Assembly (NCBI GenBank): GCA_964482235.1
Contig: CAYZWU010000058.1
Location: 1-33,068 of the forward strand
Length of the DNA: 33,068 nt
DNA from: CAYZWU01 sp964482235
GTDB lineage: Bacteria; Planctomycetota; B15-G4; CAYZWU01
Direction: 5' to 3'
How positions within the stretch are numbered: the stretch's first letter is position 1; each line of letters opens with the position of its first letter. The notes beneath the pieces are model-generated. The model saw only the letters and a list, made by a program, of their open reading frames with translations, was not told where the DNA came from and searched no databases. Position numbers and translations under genes: made by a program. Shown one piece after another: positions 1 to 7,776 of the stretch.

Positions 1-324
1 CCTGGGACAACTTCCCGAGCGTGAGTCTACCCACAAATTCTGCTGAGGACCCTTAAAGAAAAGTGAAATTAATTCTAATTTTCTTGGGGGATTTTCATGC
101 AAATCGCAGGCCCTTCCTAATAGCTTCTTGACGTAATTCCATTCAGGAGTAATATTTCCTACCTACTCTGACCAGAGAAAGATTCCCCGCTTGGGGGTAG
201 ATCAAAGGCAGGATCTGGCTTGGGATTATCCCAAAGGGTAAGCGTCCGCCCTTCCCCATCCCGATCCTGACCGATCCCGATTTGTAGATGGCCACCGAAG
301 ATCAGGAACGGGAACGGATCGAGA
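1..324. other. Intergenic region downstream of hypD
   Basis: No convincing complete gene is present. Bases 3-56 on the + strand are open to a TAA stop and could be the last 17 codons of a gene entering from outside the window, but this is too short to assign. The stretch to about position 200 is AT-richer than the coding DNA around it. A small 6+6 inverted repeat (TTGGGA/TCCCAA, 220-234) lies downstream of hypD on its strand. It has no T-tract, so I do not call it a terminator. Confidence 0.5.
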
Positions 325-2691
325 TCAGAACGCCACGTGCTCGGTACGGGCGATGATCTCGTCCTGCAGGGCGCGGCTCAGGTCGCAGAAGTAGTCGCTG
401 TAGCCGGCCACGCGCACGATCAGGTCCCTGTGCTTCTCCGGCTCGTCCTGGGCCCGGCGGAGCGTGGCGGCGTCCACCACGTTGAACTGGACATGGTGGC
501 CGTCGAGGCAAAAGTACGACCGCACGAGCTGGACGAACTTGCGAAGGCTCCCCTCGCCCTCCATCAGCCCCGGCGTGAGCTTCAGGTTGAGGAGCGTGCC
601 TCCCGTGCGGGCGTGGTCGATCTTGGACGCAGACCTGAGGACGGCGGTGGGACCGAGGCGGTCGGATCCCTGCACCGGAGAGATCCCCTCGGAAAGCGGC
701 TCGGCCGCGCGCCTCCCGTCGGGCAGCGCCAGAATCACGGAGCCGAAGTAGACGTGCACCGTCGTGGGCAGGAGGTTGACGCGGCAGAAGCCGCCCCTCG
801 TGTTTCTCCGGCCGTCCACGGCGTTGAAGTAGGCATCGAAGAGCGCCCTCGTCAGATCGTCGGCGCGGTCGTCGTCGTTGCCGTACCGCGGCGTCTTGTT
901 GAGAAGGGTCTGCCGCAGCGGCTCGTTCTCCTCGAAGTTTCGGTGCAGGGCCTCGAGCAGCGCGGCCATGGTGACCGACTTCTCCTCGAAGACGTGATGA
1001 TTGACGGCGCTCATCGAATCGGTCAGCGTGCCGAGGCCCACTCCCTGGATGTAGGAGGTGTTGTACCGTGCCCCGCCTTCGTGGTAGTCCTTTCCCTTCT
1101 CGATGCAGTCGTCGATCAGCAGGGAGAGGAAGGGGGCCGGCATGCGGCGCGCCCAGAGCCGCTCGATCACGTTGTTCCCCCTGATCTTGATGTCGACGAA
1201 GTGATCGAGCTGCTTCCTGTACGCATCGAAGAGCGCCTCGTACGAATCGAACCGCGCCGCATCGCCCGTCTCGAGGCCGATCCTTCTGCCGGTGCGGGGA
1301 TCGATGCCGTTGTTGAGCGCGATCTCCAGCACCTTCGGCATGTTGAAGTAGCCGGTGAGGCTGTAGTTCTCCTTGCCGAAGGCCCCGGCCTCCACGCAGC
1401 CGCTCGCTCCGCCGTTGCGTGCATCGGCGATCGACTTCCCCTGGCGGAGCAGCTCCTGGATGATCACATCGTTGTTGAAGATGGAGGGCTGCCCGAAGCC
1501 GGTCCTGATGATCCTGGCCGCCCGATCGATGAACCGGTCGGGGTTCTTCTTGCTGACCTGCAGGCACGAGCTGGGCTGGAGGAGGCGCATCTCCTCCACA
1601 ACGTCGAGGATGAGGTACGTCACCTCGTTGACACCGTCGGAGCCGTCCTCCTTCACGCCGCCCGTGTTGATCAGGGCGAAGTCGGTGTAGGTACCGCTCT
1701 CCGCCGCCGTCACGCCGACCTTGGGCGGCGCGGGCTGGTTGTTGAACTTCACCCAGAAGCACTGGAGCAGCTCGGCCGCCTGGCTGCGGGTCAACGTCCC
1801 GTCTTCCAGTCCTCTCTGGTAGAAGGGCAATAGGTGCTGGTCGAGCCGGCCGGGGTTGAAGGCGTCCCATGTGTTCAGCTCGGTGATCACGCCGAGGTGG
1901 ACGAACCAGTAGTACTGCAGCGCCTCGTGAAAGGTGCGGGGCGCGTGCGCCGGAACGCGGCTGCAGACCGCGGCGATCCGCTCCAGCTCGGCCCGCCGCT
2001 CCGCGTCGGCCTCCGTCCCGGCCAGCCTGCGCGCCGCCTCGGCGTGCCGCTCGGCGAACCGGATCAGGGCGCGGGTGCAGACGCGCATGGCGTTCAGCTG
2101 CTCCTGCCTGGCCACGGCCTCGGGATCGTTGAGAAAGTCGAGGGCCTCGAGGCAGCACTCGATCTTCCTCTCGAAGTCGAGGAAGCCGTGCCTGTAGATC
2201 TTGTCATCGAGCACCGTGTGGCCGGGCGCCCTCTGCTCCATGAACTCGGTGAACACTCCCGCCTCGTAGGCGGCGATCCACTCTGGCTGCATGTTGCCGA
2301 AGATCTGCCCGCGCATCGACCGCCCCTTCCAGAAGGGGATGATCTCCTCCTCGTAGGCCTTCCGGGCCGCCTCGCTCACGGCGAAGGGCGTCTTCTCGCG
2401 CGAATCGAGGATCTCGAGGTCCTCGAGGGTGTGGCAGCAGACCTCCGGATAGGTCGGGGTGGCTTTCGGGAAGGGACCTCTCTCCCCCACGATCAGCTCC
2501 CCTTCGCCGATCCAGACCGTCTTGTTCTCCATCAGGTGCTCGAAGGCCAGCGCCCGGCGCATCGGCTCGGACACGGCAGGGCACAGATCCCTGTAGAAAC
2601 GGGTCAGCAACTCCGCCCTCTCGGTGGAGAGCGTGGGCGCGGCAGCCAGGCTTTCCTCTCTCAGACGGGTCACTCTGTTGTTCAGCGTCAT
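325..2691 (-). CDS. hypD: Glycyl radical dehydratase, probable trans-4-hydroxy-L-proline dehydratase (HypD)
   Basis: 788-aa glycyl radical enzyme of the PFL2/dehydratase family, cytoplasmic and oxygen-sensitive. HypD removes water from trans-4-hydroxy-L-proline to give pyrroline-5-carboxylate, which a separate reductase (not in this window) turns into proline. Visible residues are the thiyl cysteine C432 with the general base E434 (GCVE) and the C-terminal glycyl radical loop RVAGYSD with G763. Substrate-pocket residues recalled for Clostridioides difficile HypD (H160, D278, S334, D339, F340, C434, E436, Y450, T645, G765) all find counterparts here at a constant shift of two: H158, D276, S332, D337, F338, C432, E434, Y448, T643, G763. 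Length also matches. The ATG start overlaps the activase stop by 4 bp (ATGA), indicating translational coupling. Other CxE dehydratases of the family (glycerol, sulfopropanediol, choline lyase) are less likely alternatives. Confidence 0.88.
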   Translation of the reverse strand: MTLNNRVTRLREESLAAAPTLSTERAELLTRFYRDLCPAVSEPMRRALAFEHLMENKTVWIGEGELIVGERGPFPKATPTYPEVCCHTLEDLEILDSREKTPFAVSEAARKAYEEEIIPFWKGRSMRGQIFGNMQPEWIAAYEAGVFTEFMEQRAPGHTVLDDKIYRHGFLDFERKIECCLEALDFLNDPEAVARQEQLNAMRVCTRALIRFAERHAEAARRLAGTEADAERRAELERIAAVCSRVPAHAPRTFHEALQYYWFVHLGVITELNTWDAFNPGRLDQHLLPFYQRGLEDGTLTRSQAAELLQCFWVKFNNQPAPPKVGVTAAESGTYTDFALINTGGVKEDGSDGVNEVTYLILDVVEEMRLLQPSSCLQVSKKNPDRFIDRAARIIRTGFGQPSIFNNDVIIQELLRQGKSIADARNGGASGCVEAGAFGKENYSLTGYFNMPKVLEIALNNGIDPRTGRRIGLETGDAARFDSYEALFDAYRKQLDHFVDIKIRGNNVIERLWARRMPAPFLSLLIDDCIEKGKDYHEGGARYNTSYIQGVGLGTLTDSMSAVNHHVFEEKSVTMAALLEALHRNFEENEPLRQTLLNKTPRYGNDDDRADDLTRALFDAYFNAVDGRRNTRGGFCRVNLLPTTVHVYFGSVILALPDGRRAAEPLSEGISPVQGSDRLGPTAVLRSASKIDHARTGGTLLNLKLTPGLMEGEGSLRKFVQLVRSYFCLDGHHVQFNVVDAATLRRAQDEPEKHRDLIVRVAGYSDYFCDLSRALQDEIIARTEHVAF

Positions 2692-3602
2692 TCCATCTCA
2701 CCTTTTACTCGGACCTCGAGACCGAAGCTCTCCAGGATCTCTCTCGTCTCTTTCAAAACTTCACCGGAAGGAGCAGGAGCGCCCTTCAACCTGTAGTCGC
2801 GGCCGAGCCGCGTGTATTTCTGTTCGCCCAGCCGCTGATACGGCAGGATGTCGACGGGGCAGGGGCGCGCCAGGGAGCCCACGAACTCCGCCAGGCTGCG
2901 GATGTTCTCCTTGTCGTCGTTGATGCCCGGGATGAGAGGGAAGCGGACAAGCAGGCCGTGTCCCTCCCGCGACAGGATTCTCAGGTTCTCGAGGATCAGG
3001 TCGTTGGGCACGCCGGAGAATGTCTTGTGCTTCTCGTTGTCCATCAGCTTGAGATCGTAGAGAAAGAGGTCCGTCTCCACCCCGATGGTCCGCATGATCT
3101 CGAGAGGAACGTGGCCGCTCGTGTCGACAACCGTGTGGATCCGCTCGGCCTTGCATGCCAGCAGCAGGGCTCGCAGGAATCCCGGCTGCATCAACGGCTC
3201 CCCGCCCGAGAAGGTGACTCCCCCGTCCGACTGGTCGAAGAAGATCAGATCCTTGCGGATCTCCTCCATCACCTCGTCCACGGTCTGCTCGCGGCCCGCC
3301 GCCTCGCGCGCGCCGGAGGGACAGACTTCGGTGCAGGCGGCGCATTGCGTACACGTCTCCTCGTCGAAGGGAGAGGGATCCGCGGCCGGCCGGGCGGCGC
3401 ACTGCTCGCAGGCATCGAGGCAGGCCCCGCATCGCACGCACCGCGAGCCGTAGAAGACGATCTCCCTGGTGGAAATGCGGCTCTCCGGATTATGGCACCA
3501 CCAGCAGGCCAGGGGACAACCCTTGAAGAAGACAGTGGTGCGGATCCCCGGGCCGTCGTGGATGGCGAACCTCTTGATGTCGAATATCGTACCCCTGTTC
3601 AA
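2688..3602 (-). CDS. hypE: Glycyl radical enzyme activating protein (HypD activase)
   Basis: 304-aa radical SAM enzyme that would install the glycyl radical on the adjacent HypD. The SAM-cluster motif CxxxCxxC is at C29/C33/C36 (GCPLACWWC), preceded by the family signature around residues 10-25 (IHDGPGIRTTVF). An inserted ferredoxin-like domain carries two further cysteine clusters (C55/C58/C61/C65 and C84/C87/C90/C94), as in dehydratase activases but not in the short PFL activase. Start: the only in-frame choice is TTG at 3600-3602, preceded by GAAGGTGA about 5 nt upstream; no ATG or GTG lies in frame nearby. It is the first gene of a two-gene operon and its stop overlaps hypD. Which of the related activases it is follows from its partner, so the hypE symbol is by context. 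Confidence 0.88.
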   Translation of the reverse strand: MNRGTIFDIKRFAIHDGPGIRTTVFFKGCPLACWWCHNPESRISTREIVFYGSRCVRCGACLDACEQCAARPAADPSPFDEETCTQCAACTEVCPSGAREAAGREQTVDEVMEEIRKDLIFFDQSDGGVTFSGGEPLMQPGFLRALLLACKAERIHTVVDTSGHVPLEIMRTIGVETDLFLYDLKLMDNEKHKTFSGVPNDLILENLRILSREGHGLLVRFPLIPGINDDKENIRSLAEFVGSLARPCPVDILPYQRLGEQKYTRLGRDYRLKGAPAPSGEVLKETREILESFGLEVRVKGEME

Positions 3603-3658
3603 TCCGTCACCTTCACACGCAACAGGACAAGAGACTCTCGAGCGGACACAAGGCAGCG

Positions 3659-3667
3659 ATTATACCA
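3659..3667 (-). promoter_or_regulatory. Extended -10 promoter for hypE-hypD
   Basis: Read on the minus strand this is TGGTATAAT: a perfect TATAAT hexamer with the TGn extension. It would start transcription about 50 nt upstream of the TTG start of the activase. No good -35 hexamer is present at 16-18 bp, which fits an extended -10 promoter or an activator-dependent one. Confidence 0.5.
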
Positions 3668-3782
3668 TAGCCTGCCTGGCGGCAATCACAAGGGGACCGG
3701 GCCGCCCCAAAAGTCAGTCCGGCCGAAAGCGGATCCTATGGGGCTGCCCTGTCAGGGGGCTTCAGCAGATTCGAGGCTCTGT

Positions 3783-4880
3783 TCAGTTGGCTCTCAGGCC
3801 GTTCGATGCGTCGATCGGGGGCTGCGACAGGGGCAGGTCGCCGTGAACCCCCTGGAAATAGACCGTTGCGCTGCCGTGAGAATGAGGGACCTGCACGGGA
3901 AGGACGAAGAAATCGCCCGGAGCGGGGCTGATCATCGCACGCGGAAAACCGGGGATCAGGTTGCCCACGAGGCGCGTCACATCATGGACGCCGCCCAGGT
4001 AGACGTTTGCGTCCTGGAAGGAGGCGGCAAGGTATCCGTTCGATCCCGAGTCGTTTGGCCGCAGCAGGTAATGGACCGTCTCGCCGCCGGCAAAAACGCC
4101 GGACGCGTAGAGGGCCGCGTCGTTCCCCGCGGCTCCCACGCCGTAGAACGTCTGGTTCCCCTGCCCCTCGGTTCCGAAGAGCTCGGCGCAAAAGGTGGCC
4201 CACCCGGTGCTGAACCACCAGGAACCGTTGTACTTCCCGCTCGGGTAGTAGAGGTCGAAGGCGTACTGCGTCCCGGTGGGACCGTTGCCTCCCTGGTTCG
4301 GCGGGAGGCCGAGCACGATCCCCGTCCAGCCCGTGGCCGGGTCGTTGAGCCGGGCGTAGGCGTGTCCGATGTCGCGGCCCAGGAGAAATTCGTACCCCGT
4401 GCCCGTGAGGTCGTTCGTGACGGTCCAGATCCAGCCCGAACCGGGCGGCAGGGTGGGAAGATACCGGCCGTTGGGAAGCCCCGTGAGATGGAAGCCTGCC
4501 TCCTGAACGCCCATGTTGCCCCACCCGGTGCATTGATCGAAGTAGTAGATGGCGAACTCCTCGCCCAGGGGATCCCGGCTGTTCGTGCCGTAGAAGAAGG
4601 TGAAGCCGTCCACCACGTGGTCGGGGAGCCCGCTGGCCGGAACGGGCAGCTTGCCCCAGTCGAGAGCGATGTAGCCTGTCTCCATGCTCCCCCACCAGAG
4701 GCCGCTCGTACCGGAGTTGTTCCAGATCGAAGGACCCGAATCAAGCCCTCCTCCTGATCTTGCCGTACCGTTTTCGAGAAGGATCCGCCGCTCGCCGATC
4801 CCGGTTGCCAGGTCGGTCTGCGCGGAGGCAGTCGAAACGATTGCCGCCAATACGAGTATGATTCCGGTGAATATTCTCAT
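3783..4880 (-). CDS. Exported protein of unknown function
   Basis: 365 aa. I do not recognise a family. The start is the ATG at 4880: it has GGAGG about 9 nt upstream and opens directly into a Sec signal peptide (MRIFTGIILVLAAIVSTASA, cleavage expected before QTD). An upstream in-frame start at 5027 would add 49 hydrophilic residues ahead of the signal and is rejected. The mature part is rich in Gly, Trp, Tyr and Asn with no lysine-rich or helical stretch, and looks like an all-beta extracellular protein. There is no lipobox, C-terminal anchor or recognisable sorting tail. It lies downstream of the C25 peptidases on the same strand but behind their terminator, so it should have its own promoter, which I could not identify in 4881-5003. 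Confidence 0.7.
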   Translation of the reverse strand: MRIFTGIILVLAAIVSTASAQTDLATGIGERRILLENGTARSGGGLDSGPSIWNNSGTSGLWWGSMETGYIALDWGKLPVPASGLPDHVVDGFTFFYGTNSRDPLGEEFAIYYFDQCTGWGNMGVQEAGFHLTGLPNGRYLPTLPPGSGWIWTVTNDLTGTGYEFLLGRDIGHAYARLNDPATGWTGIVLGLPPNQGGNGPTGTQYAFDLYYPSGKYNGSWWFSTGWATFCAELFGTEGQGNQTFYGVGAAGNDAALYASGVFAGGETVHYLLRPNDSGSNGYLAASFQDANVYLGGVHDVTRLVGNLIPGFPRAMISPAPGDFFVLPVQVPHSHGSATVYFQGVHGDLPLSQPPIDASNGLRAN

Positions 4881-5002
4881 TTCAGATCCTCCAGGAACGG
4901 TGTACACCTGATCCGAGAGTCCAAGCCTCCCTTCAAGGCATGGAAACTCCCTTGTGGCTCTACTCTCTGAAACGATTTCTCTCCTTCCCTTTTCCATGAA
5001 TT

Positions 5003-5044
5003 CAAAAAAAAATTCCCCTGTGTCCATGTTTCAGAACACAGGGG
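5003..5044 (-). terminator. Rho-independent terminator of the downstream C25 peptidase gene
   Basis: Perfect 9-bp stem CCCCTGTGT / ACACAGGGG (5036-5044 and 5015-5023) with a 12-nt loop. On the minus strand it is followed by AA and then nine Ts (5012-5004 area). It lies about 100 bp past the peptidase stop at 5144. A second GC-rich stem without a T-tract (5100-5124, CCCCGCCG/CGGCGGGG) lies between the stop and this hairpin. Confidence 0.85.
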
Positions 5045-5143
5045 TTCGGGGGAAAAAACCTGTCCATTCTAAAAGCGGGTCCTCCTGCAGAGCCCCGGTC
5101 CCCGCCGCCTTTTCGACGGCGGGGATGGAGCTCAACGGTAATC

Positions 5144-7594
5144 TCAGTAGGTGATCGAGAAGTTCTCGTGATCCTCGTCGTCGATTCCCGGATTCGAGCC
5201 GATGTAGGCGTTCATGACGAACGATCCGATCGGCGCCACGTTGGGAATCCTGCGCGAGTAGTTCCAGGTCTGCGTGTCGTTGCCCGGAACGGTGATATTC
5301 AACGGTCCGTTGAGATACCCGGTGTTGGGCCAGGTGTTGCTGTTGGGTAGCGTCACGTTGGTCCACATGGTGGTGCTCAGCGACGAGGCGGTGTGGTTCG
5401 TGATATCCACGTCGTAGAAGCACCACTCGCCTCTCTGGTACGACGTGCTGCTCAGCGTGACATCGACGGTGAGCGTGGATCCGCCGCCCGTCACCGTGAC
5501 CGTACCCTCGTAGCGGTAATGGTTGAGCTCCGTCACCGTCACGTACATGGTGCCCGACGAACCGGGCGGATCGATCGACACGTTCACGGATCCACCCGTT
5601 CCCGTTGCGGTGCCGAGAACGACGCCGTCCTTGGAGATGGCGATCAGCGATCCTGCATCAGCGGTGACGGCGAACGACGTGGCCGACGCATCGATGCTGC
5701 TCCCGTGGGAGACGCTCAGGCTCTGCGGCATCTCGGTGTAGAGCTGGGTGAAGGCGTCGCCGTGCATGTGGAACAGGTGGTAGGTGATCGTCTTGCTCGA
5801 CGTGTTGTAGGGCCATGACGAGGCCTGCAGGTACCACTTGCCCGACATGTTGGCGAAGCTGGGCATCAGCTGGTTGTCGCCCGTGCTCCCGCTGTAGCCC
5901 GGATCGAAGTGCGGCCACATGGAATCGTGCATGCCCCAGACGAAGGTGTCGTTCACGAAGGAGTAGGAGGTGCCCGAAGCGGCGATCACGCCGAGGGCGC
6001 CGTAGGTCATCCGGTGGAACGCCTCGGCGAAGCACTCGGGACTGGCGTCGTACTTGCCGGTGCTGCAGTTGATCGACATGACGAAGCAAAGATCGTCGTT
6101 GTTGAGCCCCGAGAGGTCACCGGTGTCATAGTCCGGCTCGCCCCATCCCTGCTCGTAGCCGTGGTCGCGGTGGAGCATGTAGAAGGCGCCCGAGTTGATG
6201 TCGTTGTTGATCCGGGTGGCGTTACCGCCCCAGTCAGAGAGGTGGCCGGGCGTGGAGGGGATGTAGCCGAGGCCGTTGGGGCCGAAGTAGTTCACCACGG
6301 TGGATGTGTTCGTGGCGGTGGACCACTGGCTTCCAGGGTAGCCGGAGTAGATCGCGTACTCGCGCTCCGGGCTCTTGCCCTCCTCGTTGGTGAGGAAGCC
6401 GAAGACCACCTCGGTGCAGAGGATGAACCAGCGCTCGGTCTGCCAGCCGCCCGCCACGATCGGATTGTTGTAGAAGCTCGTGTCCGTGGGAGGGCTGGTT
6501 TCGTAGTCGATGAACTTGTTGATCAGGAGAGAGAGGTCGGTGCTGTTGCGCGCCGTCATCCTGGCAATGTTGACCTCGGGGAGGTTGTCGCCGTTCACGT
6601 CGGCGTACATGTTGTCCGACAGCGTGTAGCCCGAGTACTTCTTCGTCGGCATGTTGGACGTGTCGCCGAGCATCAGCACGGCCACCGGCTTGTTGGACCA
6701 GGTGTTGTAGGCCGAGTTGATCTTGTTCTCGATCCCTGTCGACGTTCCGCCCAGGTCGGCGATGTTGTAGACGTTCGTGCTGATCCCCTGCTTGACGCGG
6801 AAATCCTTGATCGTATCGGCCCAGCTGAGGAAGGTCGAGTCGTTGGGCGAAAAGATCATGTAGTCGCACTCGTCCTCGCGGCCCGCGTTCTTTTTGCGGG
6901 CATCGAAGTCCACGGCCGGCAGTGAGGCGTAGTTGACGAGGTGCTGCTTCATCATCGGCTCGAGCCAGCGGGAGCGATAGCTCACGTCGCCGAACTGGCC
7001 GTTGCCTCCCTCGAAGGTCACCTTGATCCGGATGTTGGTGAACACCTCGAGCTCCTCGCGAACGGGGTTGTAGGCGAAGGGGGTGATGCCGAGGATGAAC
7101 ACGTCGACGCCGCGCATCGTGGTCGGCGAGGAGGAGAGAACCGGTTCGGGGGGATAGACGGCATCGAGCCCGTAGATGGCCGGATCCTTCTCGTAGACCG
7201 GCGGCGAATCATCGCTCTCGGCCTGGATCTCGGCGGCGGGCGCTACTTTCATCTTGTAGGAGACGGACTTCCTGGCGAGCACCTCGACCTTGTAGGCAGC
7301 ATGCTGCGGGAAGGCGATGAACCGTCCCACGCCGGGAAGATCGGGAGCCCCGGCGTTGTTGGGAAGGATGACGCCCGGGATTCCCACGGTGGTCATCGTC
7401 TCGCCGTCCACCTCGATCGTGTCGAATGTGACGGAAGGCACGGTGTAGAGGATCTCCAGTCCCGTCGGGGACTGGGACACGACAGTGAACCCTGGATCAC
7501 CCCAGTTCTCCTCGAACTGAACGGTCTCCGCCGGAGCGAACCCGGCAAAAAGGAAACAGGCCACTGCGAGAGTCGACAATGCTTTCAAATTCAT
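5144..7594 (-). CDS. Secreted gingipain-type (C25) cysteine peptidase, copy 1
   Basis: 816 aa. The start is the ATG at 7594 (GGAG 8 nt upstream), which opens into a Sec signal peptide ending FAGFAPA. The longer frame to 7621 is rejected. Residues about 25-230 are a propeptide-like region containing GIPGVILPNNAGAPDLPG. The C25 catalytic domain follows, about 240-590, with the likely catalytic dyad His478 (HRDHG) and Cys510 (MSINCSTG). Next come a gingipain C-terminal Ig-like module (about 625-695) and a second beta-sandwich module (about 705-816). It would cleave proteins outside the cell; specificity cannot be read from sequence. A tandem paralogue lies directly upstream. The last domain resembles that of the FG-GAP protein at 13835-15577. 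No type IX sorting tail is visible. Confidence 0.88.
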   Translation of the reverse strand: MNLKALSTLAVACFLFAGFAPAETVQFEENWGDPGFTVVSQSPTGLEILYTVPSVTFDTIEVDGETMTTVGIPGVILPNNAGAPDLPGVGRFIAFPQHAAYKVEVLARKSVSYKMKVAPAAEIQAESDDSPPVYEKDPAIYGLDAVYPPEPVLSSSPTTMRGVDVFILGITPFAYNPVREELEVFTNIRIKVTFEGGNGQFGDVSYRSRWLEPMMKQHLVNYASLPAVDFDARKKNAGREDECDYMIFSPNDSTFLSWADTIKDFRVKQGISTNVYNIADLGGTSTGIENKINSAYNTWSNKPVAVLMLGDTSNMPTKKYSGYTLSDNMYADVNGDNLPEVNIARMTARNSTDLSLLINKFIDYETSPPTDTSFYNNPIVAGGWQTERWFILCTEVVFGFLTNEEGKSPEREYAIYSGYPGSQWSTATNTSTVVNYFGPNGLGYIPSTPGHLSDWGGNATRINNDINSGAFYMLHRDHGYEQGWGEPDYDTGDLSGLNNDDLCFVMSINCSTGKYDASPECFAEAFHRMTYGALGVIAASGTSYSFVNDTFVWGMHDSMWPHFDPGYSGSTGDNQLMPSFANMSGKWYLQASSWPYNTSSKTITYHLFHMHGDAFTQLYTEMPQSLSVSHGSSIDASATSFAVTADAGSLIAISKDGVVLGTATGTGGSVNVSIDPPGSSGTMYVTVTELNHYRYEGTVTVTGGGSTLTVDVTLSSTSYQRGEWCFYDVDITNHTASSLSTTMWTNVTLPNSNTWPNTGYLNGPLNITVPGNDTQTWNYSRRIPNVAPIGSFVMNAYIGSNPGIDDEDHENFSITY

Positions 7595-7668
7595 TTCGCA
7601 CTCCTTTTTTTCGGCTGACATCAGATTTTTCGAACGGGTGTATCAGGGCTTATTTGAAGCGAGATCTA

Positions 7669-7695
7669 ATTATACTGATCGTAACGAATTATCAA
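7669..7695 (-). promoter_or_regulatory. Promoter of C25 peptidase copy 1
   Basis: On the minus strand there is a -35 TTGATA (7690-7695), a 15-bp spacer and a -10 TATAAT (7669-7674), about 75 bp upstream of the ATG at 7594. The spacer is shorter than the 17 bp optimum. The promoter begins within a few bases of the terminator of the preceding paralogue, so copy 1 is probably transcribed on its own. Confidence 0.5.
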
Positions 7696-7706
7696 AACAA
7701 ATTATT

Positions 7707-7736
7707 AAAACCCCCGGTCCGAGGACCGGGGGTTTT
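7707..7736 (-). terminator. Strong terminator of C25 peptidase copy 2
   Basis: AAAA-CCCCCGGTCC-GA-GGACCGGGGG-TTTT, a perfect 10-bp GC stem extended by A/T pairs, followed on the minus strand by TTTTAATAATTTG. The symmetric A/T flanks would let it work in both directions. It lies about 40 bp after the stop of the upstream peptidase. Confidence 0.9.
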
Positions 7737-7776
7737 ACTTAGTTCAGGTCGATCCCTGATGCGGCGTCAGGCCCGA

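Noticed and set aside
325..2691. Pyruvate formate-lyase or benzylsuccinate synthase
   Set aside because: The CVE active-site motif (not the PFL Cys-Cys pair), the HypD-matching pocket residues and the two-cluster activase point to a dehydratase.
2958..4757. Long plus-strand open frame of 599 codons across the activase/exported-protein region
   Set aside because: It runs antisense over two genes with clear motifs, has no recognisable domain and crosses a promoter; a product of GC-rich third positions.
5100..5124. Stem CCCCGCCG/CGGCGGGG as the main terminator of C25 copy 1
   Set aside because: It lacks a T-tract on the minus strand; the hairpin at 5003-5044 fits an intrinsic terminator much better.
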